A stretch of 64,000 bases of DNA, taken from contig NZ_AXAS01000035.1 in NCBI RefSeq assembly GCF_000472925.1, positions 44,230 through 108,229 on the forward strand, given 5' to 3'. The stretch is from Bradyrhizobium sp. Ec3.3 (GTDB taxonomy: Bacteria; Pseudomonadota; Alphaproteobacteria; Rhizobiales; Xanthobacteraceae). Below are positions 43,923 through 53,572 of the stretch, piece after piece (the stretch's first letter is position 1; each line of letters starts with the position of its first letter). A program made the position numbers and the translations under genes. The notes under the pieces are model-generated. The model made no database searches and had not been told where the DNA came from. It was given only the letters and a program-made list of their open reading frames with translations.

Positions 43923-44840
43923 TCAGGCGTGCTCCGCGGCCTTCACCCCGAGCGGCTTGGGGGCCAAACCGCTACCCGGCTTGAGGCGGAATTCATAGGT
44001 CATCAGGTGCCAGGGCGCGGCCGCCTTGCCGCCGTCGGGCATCGCCGGATCAGCGCGTTTCTCGACCTTGGCGATCAGTTCGTCCTTGACCCCGAACACC
44101 ACGTCGGAATCGAGATATTTGTCGCCGCCGATGAAGACGTGGGTGATCAGGGGCTCATAGCCCTTGGCGTTGACCAGGAAGTGCACGTGCGCGGGGCGCA
44201 TCGGGTGGCGGTTGGTCTGCACGATCATCTCGCCCACCGGACCATCGGTCGGAATCGGATAGCTGCACGGCAGAATGGTGCGGAAGAAGAAGCGACCGTC
44301 GGAATCGGTGACGAAGCGCGCCCGCGCCGAGGCGCCGATCTCGTCGTAGTTCGGCTTCTGGGAATCGTAGAAACCATCGTCGTCGGCGTGCCAGACGTCG
44401 ACGGGAACGTTCGCGAGGGGCTTGCCGTTCAGATCCGTGACGCGGCTCTGAACGAACATCTTCTCGCCGGTCACGTTATGAGGCGAGATGTCGGTGCCAT
44501 GTGCGGTCACCTTGTGCTCACCGACATAGAAAGGACCGAGCACCGTCGTCTCGGTGGCGCCGTCGCGGTCGCGGTGGTTCACCGCGTCGACCAGCATGGA
44601 GACGCCGAGCACGTCGGATAGCAGAATGAACTCCTGGCGGGTATCGGTGCACTTCTGGCCGGTGCGGGTCAGGAAATCGATCGCATAGTCCCATTCCTCG
44701 AAGGTGAGACCGGTCTTGCTCACGTAATCGTGCAGCGACTTCACCAATTCCTGGAGCAGGAATTTTGCACGCGGATTGGGCGTGTTGTCGAAGCTATTGA
44801 CGACGGCTTCCGTGAGCTCGGTCTCGTTGAATTGGGTCAT
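43923..44840 (-). CDS. Intradiol ring-cleavage dioxygenase (hydroxyquinol/catechol 1,2-dioxygenase type)
   Basis: The 305-aa protein has an N-terminal helical dimerisation region, then the family core LNGKPLANVPVDVWHADDDGFYDSQ near 136-160. Tyr residues in GFYDSQ and in CSYPIP and His residues in HPMRPAHVHF supply the 2-Tyr/2-His Fe(III) site. Length and N-terminus resemble hydroxyquinol 1,2-dioxygenases, which open benzene-triol to maleylacetate, but catechol dioxygenase cannot be excluded. ATG 44840 follows GGGAAAGAG. No maleylacetate reductase gene is adjacent, so the pathway partner is elsewhere. Confidence 0.88.
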   Translation of the reverse strand: MTQFNETELTEAVVNSFDNTPNPRAKFLLQELVKSLHDYVSKTGLTFEEWDYAIDFLTRTGQKCTDTRQEFILLSDVLGVSMLVDAVNHRDRDGATETTVLGPFYVGEHKVTAHGTDISPHNVTGEKMFVQSRVTDLNGKPLANVPVDVWHADDDGFYDSQKPNYDEIGASARARFVTDSDGRFFFRTILPCSYPIPTDGPVGEMIVQTNRHPMRPAHVHFLVNAKGYEPLITHVFIGGDKYLDSDVVFGVKDELIAKVEKRADPAMPDGGKAAAPWHLMTYEFRLKPGSGLAPKPLGVKAAEHA

Positions 44841-45002
44841 TTCTCTTTCCCGCTGTCCGATTTTCTCGTTATTTGGCCTGACGGCGTTCCGCCGCGGAGC
44901 CTACACCAGTCGGGGAGGCCGCGTTAAGCGCGACCGGCTTGGAATAGGGTCCTCATTTCGGCTATCACGTCCTCACAAGAACACTCCGGAGGAAAGTTTC
45001 CG

Positions 45003-46277
45003 ATGCTCGCCCCCACCCCCGCCTCGCCCGAATCCGTCGGCATGTCCAAGGCCGCGCTCGACCGCGTCGATGCGCATCTGAAGAACCGGTATATCGATGC
45101 CGGCCGCTTCCCGGGAACGCAGCTCCTGATCTATCGCCGCGGCAAGATCGCCCACCGCTCGGTGCTTGGCTTTGCCGATGTCGAGCGCGAGGTGCCAGTC
45201 AAGGACGACACCATCTACCGCATCTATTCCATGGCCAAGCCGCTCACCAGCGTCGCCTTCATGATGCTGGTCGAGGAAGGCCTCGTCGCGATCGACGAGC
45301 CCGTCGCCAAATACATTCCGGAATGGAAGGACCTCGGCGTCTTCGTTGCCGGCACGAACCCTGCGTTCCTGACCCGGCCGCCGTCACGGCCGATGCAGAT
45401 CGTCGACCTCCTGAGGCACACCTCGGGGCTGACCTACGGTTTCCAGCAGCGCTCCAATGTCGATGCCGCCTATCGCGAGCAGAAGATCGGCGAGGTCGAG
45501 AAGGCCGGCACGCTGCAGACCATGATCGAGGGGCTGACCAAGATCCCGCTGGAGTTCTCGCCTGGCGATGCCTGGAACTACTCCGTCTCCACCGACGTGA
45601 TCGGCTATCTCATCGGCAAGATCTCGGGCGTGCCCTTCGAGCAGTTCTTGAAGCAGCGCATCCTCGATCCGCTCGGCATGACCGACACCGATTTCCACGT
45701 GCCAGCCTCCAAGGCGCATCGCTTCGCGGCCTGCTATTCCGCTGACCCGCAAGGCAGCATGACCTTCCATGCCGGCCAACGCCGCCAGGGCCTGACGCTC
45801 CAGGACGACCCGATGACGAGCTCGTTCCTGTCGCCCCCAGACTTCATCTCCGGCGGCGGCGGATTGTGCTCAACAGTCGCCGACTACCTCACCTTCTGCC
45901 GCGCGCTGCTCAATGGCGGCGAACTCGGCGGTGTCAGGCTGATCGGGCCGAAGACGCTGGCGTTGATGACGACCAACCACATTCCGGGCGGACGCACACT
46001 GCCCGACGTGTCCCGCTCGCTGTTCTCTGAGGCGACCTACAATGGCATCGGCTTCGGCCTCGGCTTCGCCGTGACCATGCGGCCGGCAGAGACGCTGATC
46101 GCCGGCAGCCCTGGCGAGTACAATTGGGGTGGCGCGGCCACGACCTCGTTCTGGATCGACCCCGCCGAGGAGCTGATCACGATCTTCATGACGCAGGTGC
46201 TGCCGTCGAGCGCCTATCCGATCCGGCGCGAGCTGCGCAGCATGGTCTACGCGGCGATCACCGAGAGCAATCTGTAA
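45003..46277 (+). CDS. Serine hydrolase of the beta-lactamase/penicillin-binding-protein fold
   Basis: The 424-aa protein has the S-x-x-K nucleophile motif in YSMAKPLTS near 78-86, a Y-x-x tyrosine motif in WNYSVSTDVIG near 195-200, and an HxG-like triad position near 380 (NWGGAATTSFWIDP). There is no signal peptide, so it is cytosolic. Such class C-like proteins are often esterases or peptidases rather than antibiotic-resistance enzymes. It is divergent from the dioxygenase gene. Confidence 0.88.
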   Translation: MLAPTPASPESVGMSKAALDRVDAHLKNRYIDAGRFPGTQLLIYRRGKIAHRSVLGFADVEREVPVKDDTIYRIYSMAKPLTSVAFMMLVEEGLVAIDEPVAKYIPEWKDLGVFVAGTNPAFLTRPPSRPMQIVDLLRHTSGLTYGFQQRSNVDAAYREQKIGEVEKAGTLQTMIEGLTKIPLEFSPGDAWNYSVSTDVIGYLIGKISGVPFEQFLKQRILDPLGMTDTDFHVPASKAHRFAACYSADPQGSMTFHAGQRRQGLTLQDDPMTSSFLSPPDFISGGGGLCSTVADYLTFCRALLNGGELGGVRLIGPKTLALMTTNHIPGGRTLPDVSRSLFSEATYNGIGFGLGFAVTMRPAETLIAGSPGEYNWGGAATTSFWIDPAEELITIFMTQVLPSSAYPIRRELRSMVYAAITESNL

Positions 46278-46304
46278 CCGCACCATTGGGCGGGCTTCGG
46301 CGCT

Positions 46305-48047
46305 TCAACGCGGAGGCCCGTTCGCTCCATCCTCGGCCTTGTCCTCCCAGTCCTCCCACGCCACGTCGTTGATCTCGAGATAACGAGACACCGCGACCCC
46401 GATGGTTGGGAAGAAGTATTTCTCGCCTAGCTGCGCGAACAAGCCAAATCGCTTCAGCTTGTCCTTGACAGGGTCCTTGAGCTCGGCAAAGCACAGCTCG
46501 ATCCCCTGCGTGTGCAGCGCTTCATCGAGTTCGGCGACCATGTCGCAGGCTGTGACGTCTACGCTCGTGACCGGCTCTGCTGCAACGACCAGCCAGCGTA
46601 CGGGCGTCGGCGATGTCGCTATGGCATGCAGAATGCGTTCCTTGAAGAATTCGGCGTTGGCAAAGAACAGAGGCGCATCCCATCGAAACAGGACAAGCCC
46701 GGGGATTCGGCGTGCATCCGGATATCTTGTGATGTCGTGATAGCCTTTGACGCCGTGGGCGCGCCCCAATACGGCAGAATGCGGGCGCCAACCGTCCCAG
46801 AGGAACTCGGCAATGGCGATCGCGATTGCCAGCCCTATTCCTGGAATTACCCCGAGCACTGCCACACCGACAAAGCAGACGATCGCCAACCAAAACTCCC
46901 ACCGCTGAATGCGATAGATTCGTTTCAGATCGGCCACCTCGATCAAGCCGATCGCCGAGGTGATGACCACAGCGGCCAATGCCGCGCTCGGCAAATGCTG
47001 AAGGAGGTTTGGCGCCGCCAGCAACAGCACGACGATGGCAAGCGCGCCAACGACGCTGGTGAGCTGGGTGCGCGCACCGGCAGCTTCCGCAACGGGTGTG
47101 CGCGAACTGCTGCTGCTGATCGAGAACCCCTGAAAAAAGCCGGTCGCCAGATTGGCGACGCCGAGGCCCACCAACTCCTGGTTAGGGTCGACCGGCGTCC
47201 CCAATCGTGCCGCATAGGCCCGTGAAAGCACGCTGGTATCTGCAAATGATATCAGCGCTATTGCGCAACCTCCGACCAGCACAGGGACCATGTCACCGTA
47301 GCTGATCCAGGGAACGACGAAGCCGGGCAGCCCCTGAGGAAGGGGACCCAGGACCTTCACGTCATAAGGCGCTGCGAGACCCAGCGCGCCGACGACAACC
47401 GTCGCGCCAAGGACCGCTATCAGAATGCCCGGGAGCCGCTTGCTGTTCCTGAGAAGCAGGATCACGATCAACGTGCCGAGCCCGATCCCAAACGCGACCC
47501 AGTTTGTCCGCCCATCGTGAATTGCGCCGCCGATCGCCAACAGACTTCGCAGAGGTCCTTCGCTCTCAATCGAGAAGCCCATGAGCTTCGGCAGCTGGCT
47601 GATCAATACGGTCAACGCGATTCCGTTCATGTAACCGTAGCGTATCGGCTTGGAGAGAAGCTCGGTCACAAAGCCCAGGCGCGCGAGACCCGCCAGAATG
47701 CAGACCATCCCTGAAACGATCGCCATCATGCCCGCGAGCGTCGCGGCCCGCAGGGGATCACCACCGGACAACGGAGCGACAACGCCCAGGATAACCCCTG
47801 CCAGAGCGGAGTCCGGGCCAAGGACGAGAATGCGGCTTGGGCCAAACAACGCGTAGACTAGTAGCGGCACGATCGTTGCGTACAGACCATAGATGCCGGG
47901 CAACCCCGATGCCGCGGCGTAGGCGATTCCGACCGGGACCAGCATTGTCGCGAGGACAATTCCGGCGAAGATATCGTGCCGAAGCCACGCTGCCTCATAT
48001 CGACGGAGTGTGTCGAGCCCCGGCAGCCAGTGGATCCAATGCTTCAT
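46305..48047 (-). CDS. SulP family anion permease with STAS domain
   Basis: The 580-aa protein has 10-12 hydrophobic helices from residue 15 to about 420, beginning AWLRHDIFAGIVLATMLVPVGIAYA as in SulP sulfate permeases, with GLYATIVPLLVYALFGPSR near 54. A C-terminal STAS domain (about 440-560) holds RWDAPLFFANAEFFKERI. SulP members carry sulfate, bicarbonate or dicarboxylates; no adjacent gene identifies the ion. The gap 48048-48298 upstream shows no gene. Confidence 0.9.
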   Translation of the reverse strand: MKHWIHWLPGLDTLRRYEAAWLRHDIFAGIVLATMLVPVGIAYAAASGLPGIYGLYATIVPLLVYALFGPSRILVLGPDSALAGVILGVVAPLSGGDPLRAATLAGMMAIVSGMVCILAGLARLGFVTELLSKPIRYGYMNGIALTVLISQLPKLMGFSIESEGPLRSLLAIGGAIHDGRTNWVAFGIGLGTLIVILLLRNSKRLPGILIAVLGATVVVGALGLAAPYDVKVLGPLPQGLPGFVVPWISYGDMVPVLVGGCAIALISFADTSVLSRAYAARLGTPVDPNQELVGLGVANLATGFFQGFSISSSSSRTPVAEAAGARTQLTSVVGALAIVVLLLAAPNLLQHLPSAALAAVVITSAIGLIEVADLKRIYRIQRWEFWLAIVCFVGVAVLGVIPGIGLAIAIAIAEFLWDGWRPHSAVLGRAHGVKGYHDITRYPDARRIPGLVLFRWDAPLFFANAEFFKERILHAIATSPTPVRWLVVAAEPVTSVDVTACDMVAELDEALHTQGIELCFAELKDPVKDKLKRFGLFAQLGEKYFFPTIGVAVSRYLEINDVAWEDWEDKAEDGANGPPR

Positions 48048-48298
48048 TGGCGCTCGCTCCCAAACCCGGCCTGGGCTCGTTGGCCGCGATCAGCGAGGTT
48101 GGAATCCAGCGCAGGCTAATACGCCCTTGGCAGGCTGAACAGTGGCGCGGTGTCACGCGAGTGACGAAACAGAATGCGGTGCAAAATCCGACGCACCGGC
48201 ATCCGCCGCTGCGCAATCACCGAGAGCAATCTGCAGAATTGCCTGGTCACGAGAAAAGGGCCTCGGCGAATTCTCGCCGTGGCCCTGACGTGTCGGCC

Positions 48299-48382
48299 TC
48301 AGTGCATGTGACCAATCAGATAAATACCGCCACCGATCACGAGAACAGCGGGCACGGCCCAGAGGATGAAGACTGGTGGCAT
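48299..48382 (-). CDS. 27-residue single-span membrane protein
   Basis: ATG 48382 behind GGGAGGTCACG, a very strong ribosome site at ideal spacing, opens a 27-codon frame: Met-Pro-Pro, about 20 hydrophobic residues (VFILWAVPAVLVIGGGIYLI) and a Gly-His-Met-His tail, then TGA. It starts 11 bp after the stop of the secreted-protein gene and is probably co-transcribed. The pattern is that of a real small membrane protein. Function unknown; the His-rich tail may bind metal. Confidence 0.65.
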   Translation of the reverse strand: MPPVFILWAVPAVLVIGGGIYLIGHMH

Positions 48383-48393
48383 CGTGACCTCCC

Positions 48394-48627
48394 TCAGTTC
48401 GACGTGCAGACCTTGACGGTCTTCATGCCGGTCTCGGCCTCGGTGCGCGACTTGTAGACAGTGCCGGCCGGACCGACGACGGTCATCGACGATTCCGTCG
48501 GCTTCTTGTCGACGACGGTGCATTTCTTCGTCTTGACGTCCTGGACGACGTAGAACTCGTCGGCCGCCAACGCCGGCGCGACGAAGGCAGCGATCATCAC
48601 CGCCGCGGTTGCGATCCTCAGTTTCAT
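48394..48627 (-). CDS. Small secreted protein (77 aa)
   Basis: ATG 48627 after AAGGAGAGG starts a Sec signal peptide (MKLRIATAAVMIAAFVAPALAA), leaving a mature protein of about 55 residues: EFYVVQDVKTKKC..., a hydrophobic VVGPAGTVYKS segment and a C-terminal Cys. Two cysteines (one early, one three residues from the end) could form a disulfide. Similar small periplasmic proteins are frequent in Bradyrhizobium; function unknown. Followed by the 27-aa membrane-protein gene. Confidence 0.8.
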   Translation of the reverse strand: MKLRIATAAVMIAAFVAPALAADEFYVVQDVKTKKCTVVDKKPTESSMTVVGPAGTVYKSRTEAETGMKTVKVCTSN

Positions 48628-48872
48628 TGTTCCTCTCCTTGCCGAACCTTTTGGTTTCGGCAATTCGACAACAGGAAAAACTGGCAGATCGTTCCTTTGC
48701 CAATGTTTCCCTAGGGATCATTTCGCAATGAACGAACCGTCGTGAACGTTCAGCAGCGCGAAGTTCAATCTCCGATCTGGACGCGGAATGCGGTGCAAAA
48801 TCGCTCGACCGGGATTTCTCGACAAAATGGAAAACCCGTGGCGCAACGCGGACGCTGCCCGTATGCTCCTGC

Positions 48873-50420
48873 ATGATCCGGCGGCGTCGCGCCGGAACCA
48901 GGGCGCCCGCGTTGTCAAAGTTCACACTGCCCGTACGGCTCGCGCTCCTCGTCATGGGGACGATGCTGCCCTTGATCGTCTTCGCCGTCGGCATCGTCTT
49001 CTACAATTACGCACAGGACCGCAGCGATGCGAACCGCCGCGTGCTGGAAACGGTGCGCAGCATACGCCTGGTGCTCGATGCCGAGGTGCAGCGGATGACC
49101 GGGGGCTTGCAGGTGCTCGCGCTCACCGACGCGCTGCGCAGCGGCGACTTCCAAGGCTTTCGCCGCATCGCCTCAGGCTTTCTCGACCAGTACGGCAAGG
49201 ATGGCGTCGTGCTGGTCTCGGACCGCCAGGGACGGCTGTTGTTCTCCTCGGTCACAGAGGACACCGCGGGCCTGCCACAGCGCAACAACACCGAAATCGT
49301 GGAGAAGGTCTTCGCAACCAGGTTGCCGCAATATTCCGACCTGTTCCGCGGCGCGATCAAGCAGCGCCAGGTCGTCACCGTGGAAGTCCCCGTGCTGCGC
49401 GACGGCGAGGTGATCTACGCTCTCACCTTCAGCCCGCCGCTCGACATCTTCCAGACGCTGGTCGAGAAGCAACGGCCCGACGAACACTGGACGGTGTCGC
49501 TGCTGGACAGCAAGGGCATCGTGTTCGCACGCGCGCCCAACCCGGGCGACACGTTCGGCAAGCGCGCCACGTCGTCGCTCTATGACGAGATGTTCCGCAA
49601 GGGCGAGGCGTCCTTGTCGGCGGTCTCGCTCGACAACGTTCCGCTCAGTGCTGCCTATACGCGGTCGCGGCTGACAGGCTGGACGGTTGCTGCCGGCGTC
49701 GCCGAAAGCTCGCTGGTCGCGCCGCTCTGGCGCAACATCGCGATCACGAGCCTGATCGGCGGCGTGCTGCTCCTGACCGGGCTTGGCTTTGCCCTGCGGA
49801 TGGCCGCCACCATCGCGCGCGGCGAAATGCTGCATAATTTGCTCATTGAAGAGCTCAACCATCGCGTCAAGAATACCCTCGCCTTGATGCAGGCGATCGC
49901 GGTGCAGTCGTTCCGCAGCGCAAGCCGCGACGAGCGCACCAAGTTCGAGGGGCGCCTCGGCGCGCTTGCGGAAGCGCACAATCTCCTCAGCCAGGAGAAG
50001 TGGCAGGGCTCCGATCTGAAGGAGGTCGTTGCCCGCGCACTGGACCCGTTCTTGCTGAACAATCCGGACCGCATCCGGATGAACGGACCAGCGGTGCCGC
50101 TGTCGCCGCGCCTCGCCGTCGTGCTGTCGATGATCGTGCACGAGATGGCGACCAATGCCGCCAAGTACGGCGCGCTGTCCAACGAGACCGGAACGGTTGC
50201 GCTGGACTGGGAGGTCACCGCGGTTATGCCCAAGCCGCGGCTGCGGCTGATCTGGACCGAGCGCGGCGGTCCGCCTGTGTCGGCTCCCGTGCAACGCGGC
50301 TTCGGCTCCCGCCTGATCGAGCGCAGCGCACGCGATCAGCTCGGCGGCGAAGCGACGGTGGACTTCCTGCCGCGCGGCGTCGTCTACACGATTAGCTGCG
50401 CGCTGGACGGGCCGCGGTAG
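48873..50420 (+). CDS. Membrane sensor histidine kinase, HWE/HisKA_2 type
   Basis: The 515-aa protein has a transmembrane helix at about 22-44, an extracytoplasmic sensing region (about 45-280, dCache-like by length and the LVSDRQGRLLFSS motif), a second helix at about 289-310, and a cytoplasmic kinase. The H-box ELNHRVKNTLA has the phosphoacceptor His near 329; the N-box HEMATNAAKYGALS is near 422-435, with GFGSRLIE as the G region. Such kinases often act with a PhyR-type or single-domain partner; none is nearby. It is divergent from the small secreted-protein gene. Confidence 0.88.
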   Translation: MIRRRRAGTRAPALSKFTLPVRLALLVMGTMLPLIVFAVGIVFYNYAQDRSDANRRVLETVRSIRLVLDAEVQRMTGGLQVLALTDALRSGDFQGFRRIASGFLDQYGKDGVVLVSDRQGRLLFSSVTEDTAGLPQRNNTEIVEKVFATRLPQYSDLFRGAIKQRQVVTVEVPVLRDGEVIYALTFSPPLDIFQTLVEKQRPDEHWTVSLLDSKGIVFARAPNPGDTFGKRATSSLYDEMFRKGEASLSAVSLDNVPLSAAYTRSRLTGWTVAAGVAESSLVAPLWRNIAITSLIGGVLLLTGLGFALRMAATIARGEMLHNLLIEELNHRVKNTLALMQAIAVQSFRSASRDERTKFEGRLGALAEAHNLLSQEKWQGSDLKEVVARALDPFLLNNPDRIRMNGPAVPLSPRLAVVLSMIVHEMATNAAKYGALSNETGTVALDWEVTAVMPKPRLRLIWTERGGPPVSAPVQRGFGSRLIERSARDQLGGEATVDFLPRGVVYTISCALDGPR

Positions 50421-50429
50421 CGACCGGTC

Positions 50430-51161
50430 CTAGCCGATGCTCTGGAGCACCGGAAAGGTCTCGAGCAGCCAGATGCTCATGTTGCTGATCGCTCCGGTGA
50501 GAAAGAAAATTCCGGTGATCACCATCAGCACGCCCATGGCACGCTCGACGTTGACGAGATGGCCCTTCAGGCGCGCGAACAGCGCCGAGAACTGCTCGAT
50601 CAGGAGTGCTGCAATCAGGAAGGGAATGCCGAGCCCCGCGGAATAGACCGCTAGCAGGCCGGCTCCCTTGGTCACCGTCGCCTCCGCAGCGGCGATCGAG
50701 AGGATCGCAGCGAGGATCGGCCCGATGCACGGCGTCCAGCCGAAGGCGAAGGCAAGCCCCATGATATAGGCGCCCCACAGGCCGACCGGCTTGGGGATCG
50801 GCAGCCGCCCTTCCCGCATCAACAGGCTGATACGCGTCAAACCGAGGAAGTGCAGGCCCATCACGATGATGACGACGCCGGCGAGGATCGAGAGCTCGGC
50901 CGACCAGGCGCGGATCACGCTGCCGATCAGGGAGGCGCTGGCGCCCAGCGCAATGAAGATGGTCGAGAAGCCAAGCACGAACAGCAGCGCCGACATCATG
51001 ACCGCGCGCCTGGAGGCGGACGGCTTCTCGTTGCTCTCGACGTGCTCGATCGTGGCGCCGGTCAGATAGATCAGATAGGGCGGAACCAGGGGCAGAACGC
51101 AGGGCGAGAGGAAGCTGACGAAGCCGGCAAGCAGCGCCGCCGTGATCGAAACATTTTGCAT
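50430..51161 (-). CDS. ccdA: CcdA-like cytochrome c biogenesis / thiol-disulfide transporter
   Basis: The 243-aa protein has six hydrophobic helices and the two redox cysteines of the CcdA/DsbD family: SPCVLPLVPPYL near 19-30 and GWTPCIGP near 145-152. It carries electrons from cytoplasmic thioredoxin to the periplasm for cytochrome c maturation. Its stop lies 9 bp from that of the convergent sensor kinase. Confidence 0.92.
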   Translation of the reverse strand: MQNVSITAALLAGFVSFLSPCVLPLVPPYLIYLTGATIEHVESNEKPSASRRAVMMSALLFVLGFSTIFIALGASASLIGSVIRAWSAELSILAGVVIIVMGLHFLGLTRISLLMREGRLPIPKPVGLWGAYIMGLAFAFGWTPCIGPILAAILSIAAAEATVTKGAGLLAVYSAGLGIPFLIAALLIEQFSALFARLKGHLVNVERAMGVLMVITGIFFLTGAISNMSIWLLETFPVLQSIG

Positions 51162-51367
51162 GATGCAGTCGGGGCCATCTCAAGGCCCGCACCGCGCGCA
51201 AGGGGAAGCGCGCCGGAATTTGGGCCTAACAGCCCTTGGTGTAACCGATGCAGGGCAATGCGCAACAGAGGTGGGGGAAACCAAGGCTCCTCCCGATGCC
51301 GCCTGTGATCACAGATGCGGCATCGGGACACGCACAAATCTCGCGGATGCGAGAGATGGCGGCGCGG

Positions 51368-51634
51368 TTATTTCACCACGCGGAGCAGCGGACGCCGGGG
51401 CTGGTCCTGCGTCTGCTTGGAACGGGAGGCGGATTCGCTGGCAGCGCCCCGCAGCATTTCGTCGCACAACGCCCGAAGCTCGGTATTGTCGACGCCTTTG
51501 AGTTTCATCCGCAAATCGAGAATTGCGATCGAGAGCAAATCGACCGTCTCGCGGACCTGGTTCTCACCGAGAACCCGACGGCACTCCTCGAGCGTTTCGA
51601 GCACCGACTGCAATTGTTCATCTGAATGCGACAC
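51368..51634 (-). CDS. Uncharacterised 88-aa helical protein
   Basis: The frame from ATG 51634 encodes an acidic, helical N-terminal part with leucine spacing (VLETLEECRRVLGEN, ETVDLLSIAILDLRMKLKGV) suggesting a coiled coil or helical bundle, and a basic tail (RRPLLRVV). It has no signal or membrane segment. Coding bias is convincing but the ribosome site is weak. I do not recognise the family. Confidence 0.6.
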   Translation of the reverse strand: MSHSDEQLQSVLETLEECRRVLGENQVRETVDLLSIAILDLRMKLKGVDNTELRALCDEMLRGAASESASRSKQTQDQPRRPLLRVVK

Positions 51635-52127
51635 CGGAGTTCTTTCGTTAGTTCAACCTGTGAGAATGAATGGCAACGATCCCCGCGGCCCCTAGTTGCG
51701 GGCGAAGATAGCACGACGAATCCAAGCCTTCGAACACGATTTCAGCGCGTCCGGGCCCGAAAATCGCAGTTCCCTTGCAAGAAAAGCTTTGCGTGACCGC
51801 CAGAGCACGGCGCGTCAGCATAATTGGATTTTTCGGCAATGTTGGTTCTGCGAGGGACAATCGAAAGACGGGCGCCAAGCCGGACTTGCGACCCATGCCC
51901 TCCGATTTCGGAGAGCCCGATATCCACGCAGTGTTCTCAAGGCTCGCAACTGAACGCACGCGACACCCCTCATCCGGACGATCGACTGCCCGATTCCCAG
52001 CCCCTGGCGCACTCCAATACCTCCCACGACACGGTAAGTATGGCGTTAAAAACTCGCCACCCCCGCAACCCGCCGTGGTTGTGGTTTGCCCAAGATTCTG
52101 CCAGTTTAGCCAGCTGAAAGGACTTGT
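51635..52127. other. 493-bp intergenic region, no gene recognised
   Basis: Open frames in both strands lack ribosome sites and a coding pattern. Base composition is lower in GC than the flanking genes, consistent with regulatory sequence for the divergent 88-aa gene and the LysR gene. AAGGA before 52128 is the LysR ribosome site. Confidence 0.6.
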
Positions 52128-53171
52128 ATGCACCTCATGGCGGAAAGGGGCGTTCCTCTGGAAGAACGCCAGAAAGCACTCCTCGGCGGCCTCTCGGATT
52201 GGGATGCGGCCAGGATATTCCTTGAGGTCGTACGTTGCGGCAGCTTCCGCTCAGCGGCCGAGCGCCTTTCGCTCTCCATCAATGCCGTCCGTCGGAAGAT
52301 CGACGATTTCGAGCGCCAGATCGGCGCCACCCTGTTCACCCGGGACGTGCACGGCACCCGTTTGACCGACGAAGGAGCGATGGTGGTCTCGGCCGTAGAG
52401 CGGATGGAGGCCGCGACCTTCGACGTGCTGCGCGCCAGCGACACGCTCGCCGGCACGTCCGGCGAGGTTCGGGTCGCGGTCACCGAGGGACTCGGCACCT
52501 TCTGGCTGGCGCCGCGGCTGGTCGAATTCCAGCAGAGCTATCCCAACATCCTCGTCGACCTGCACTGCGCGATGCGCTCGGCCGATGTCTCCCGGCACGA
52601 GGCCGATGTCGCCATCCATCTGTCGCGCCCCTCAGCGCTCGACATCAAGCTAGTGCGGCTCGGCCGCATGCACCTGATGTTCTGGGCGGCCGAAAGATAC
52701 ATTCAGAAACATGGCGCGCCGCGCACGGCTCACGAATTGATCAAGCACCGCCTGGTGCTGCAATTCGCCGACCAGATCGCGGCCAAGGAAACATTCGAGA
52801 GCTTCTTCCCGGGCGTTGCGGAGCGTGACCTTCTGGTCATGAAGACCAACGTCTCAAGCGCCAACTACTGGGCTGTCGCGAACGGTGCCGGAATCGGCGT
52901 ATTCCCGAGCTATGCCATCGCGCTCGGCGGGAAGTTGATACCACTGGAGGTCGCGTTGAACCGACCGCTGGATATCTGGTTGTCCTACCATCCAGGTAGC
53001 GGCCGGATTCCAAGGGTGCGGCACATGATTGACTGGCTGATCGAAGCCTTCAATCCGGCTCGCTTCCCGTGGTTCAAGGATGAATTCGTGCATCCGCGCG
53101 AATTCAAGGAAGTGTACATGGGCGAACCCCTGACCCAACTCTTCGGGGGATTTTCAACCGAAGAACGGTGA
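52128..53171 (+). CDS. LysR-type transcriptional regulator
   Basis: The 347-aa protein starts at ATG 52128 behind AAGGA. The winged HTH covers about 24-85 (DWDAARIFLEVVRCGSFRSAAERLSLSINAVRRKIDDFERQIG by segments), and a periplasmic-binding-type effector domain follows. A C-terminal extension beyond residue 300 is longer than in most LysR proteins. It is followed directly by an XRE regulator (overlap or 8-bp gap depending on that start). Target genes unknown. Confidence 0.9.
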   Translation: MHLMAERGVPLEERQKALLGGLSDWDAARIFLEVVRCGSFRSAAERLSLSINAVRRKIDDFERQIGATLFTRDVHGTRLTDEGAMVVSAVERMEAATFDVLRASDTLAGTSGEVRVAVTEGLGTFWLAPRLVEFQQSYPNILVDLHCAMRSADVSRHEADVAIHLSRPSALDIKLVRLGRMHLMFWAAERYIQKHGAPRTAHELIKHRLVLQFADQIAAKETFESFFPGVAERDLLVMKTNVSSANYWAVANGAGIGVFPSYAIALGGKLIPLEVALNRPLDIWLSYHPGSGRIPRVRHMIDWLIEAFNPARFPWFKDEFVHPREFKEVYMGEPLTQLFGGFSTEER

Positions 53172-53179
53172 GAAAAAGT

Positions 53180-53572
53180 ATGAAAACAGCGGCGAAGAGA
53201 ATGAAGCAGCGCAGTGCCGGCAAGCCGGACATTGAGCTTGGCAAACGGATCAGGTTGCGGCGCGTCGAGATGAAAATCTCGCAGGCTGAGCTTGGCGAGA
53301 AGCTGGGCGTCAGCTTCCAGCAGGTCCAGAAGTATGAAAAGGGCGTCAATCGTGTCGGCGCGGCCCGTCTGCAGCAGATCGCTTCGGCGCTCGACGTGCC
53401 CGTCACCTTCTTCTATGACGGCGACAACAAGGCGCGCGAAGTCGAGAGCCTTCTGTTCCTCGACAGCGCCTTCAGCCTCCGGCTGCTGCGCGCCTACAGC
53501 AAGATCAAGGACCAGACGGTGCAGCGTCAGCTCGTCTCGCTGATGGAATCGATCGCGGCGAACGAAAGCTGA
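53180..53572 (+). CDS. XRE family regulator (PraR/PhrR-like)
   Basis: The 130-aa protein has a Cro/C1 HTH at about residues 20-75 (GKRIRLRRVEMKISQAELGEKLGV and FQQVQKYEKGVNRVGAARLQQIASALDV in succession), then a short C-terminal helix region. The KYEKG-N-R-x-GA-x-RLQ core resembles PraR/PhrR regulators of rhizobia, which affect biofilm, quorum sensing and acid response (recalled). Start: ATG 53180, or GTG 53168 overlapping the LysR stop. A strong terminator follows at 53662. Confidence 0.88.
   Translation: MKTAAKRMKQRSAGKPDIELGKRIRLRRVEMKISQAELGEKLGVSFQQVQKYEKGVNRVGAARLQQIASALDVPVTFFYDGDNKAREVESLLFLDSAFSLRLLRAYSKIKDQTVQRQLVSLMESIAANES

Noticed and set aside
43923..44840. Possibility that the dioxygenase belongs to the nitrate operon
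   Set aside because: The nrtA promoter region with its own palindrome and sigma-54-like site starts immediately after it.
48299..48994. 231-codon minus-strand frame covering the small secreted-protein region
   Set aside because: Runs antisense to the kinase N-terminus and through the 77-aa gene in another frame; only the last 27 codons look real.
51648..52133. 161-codon minus-strand frame in the gap before the LysR gene
   Set aside because: No ribosome site or coding pattern; overlaps the LysR ribosome site.
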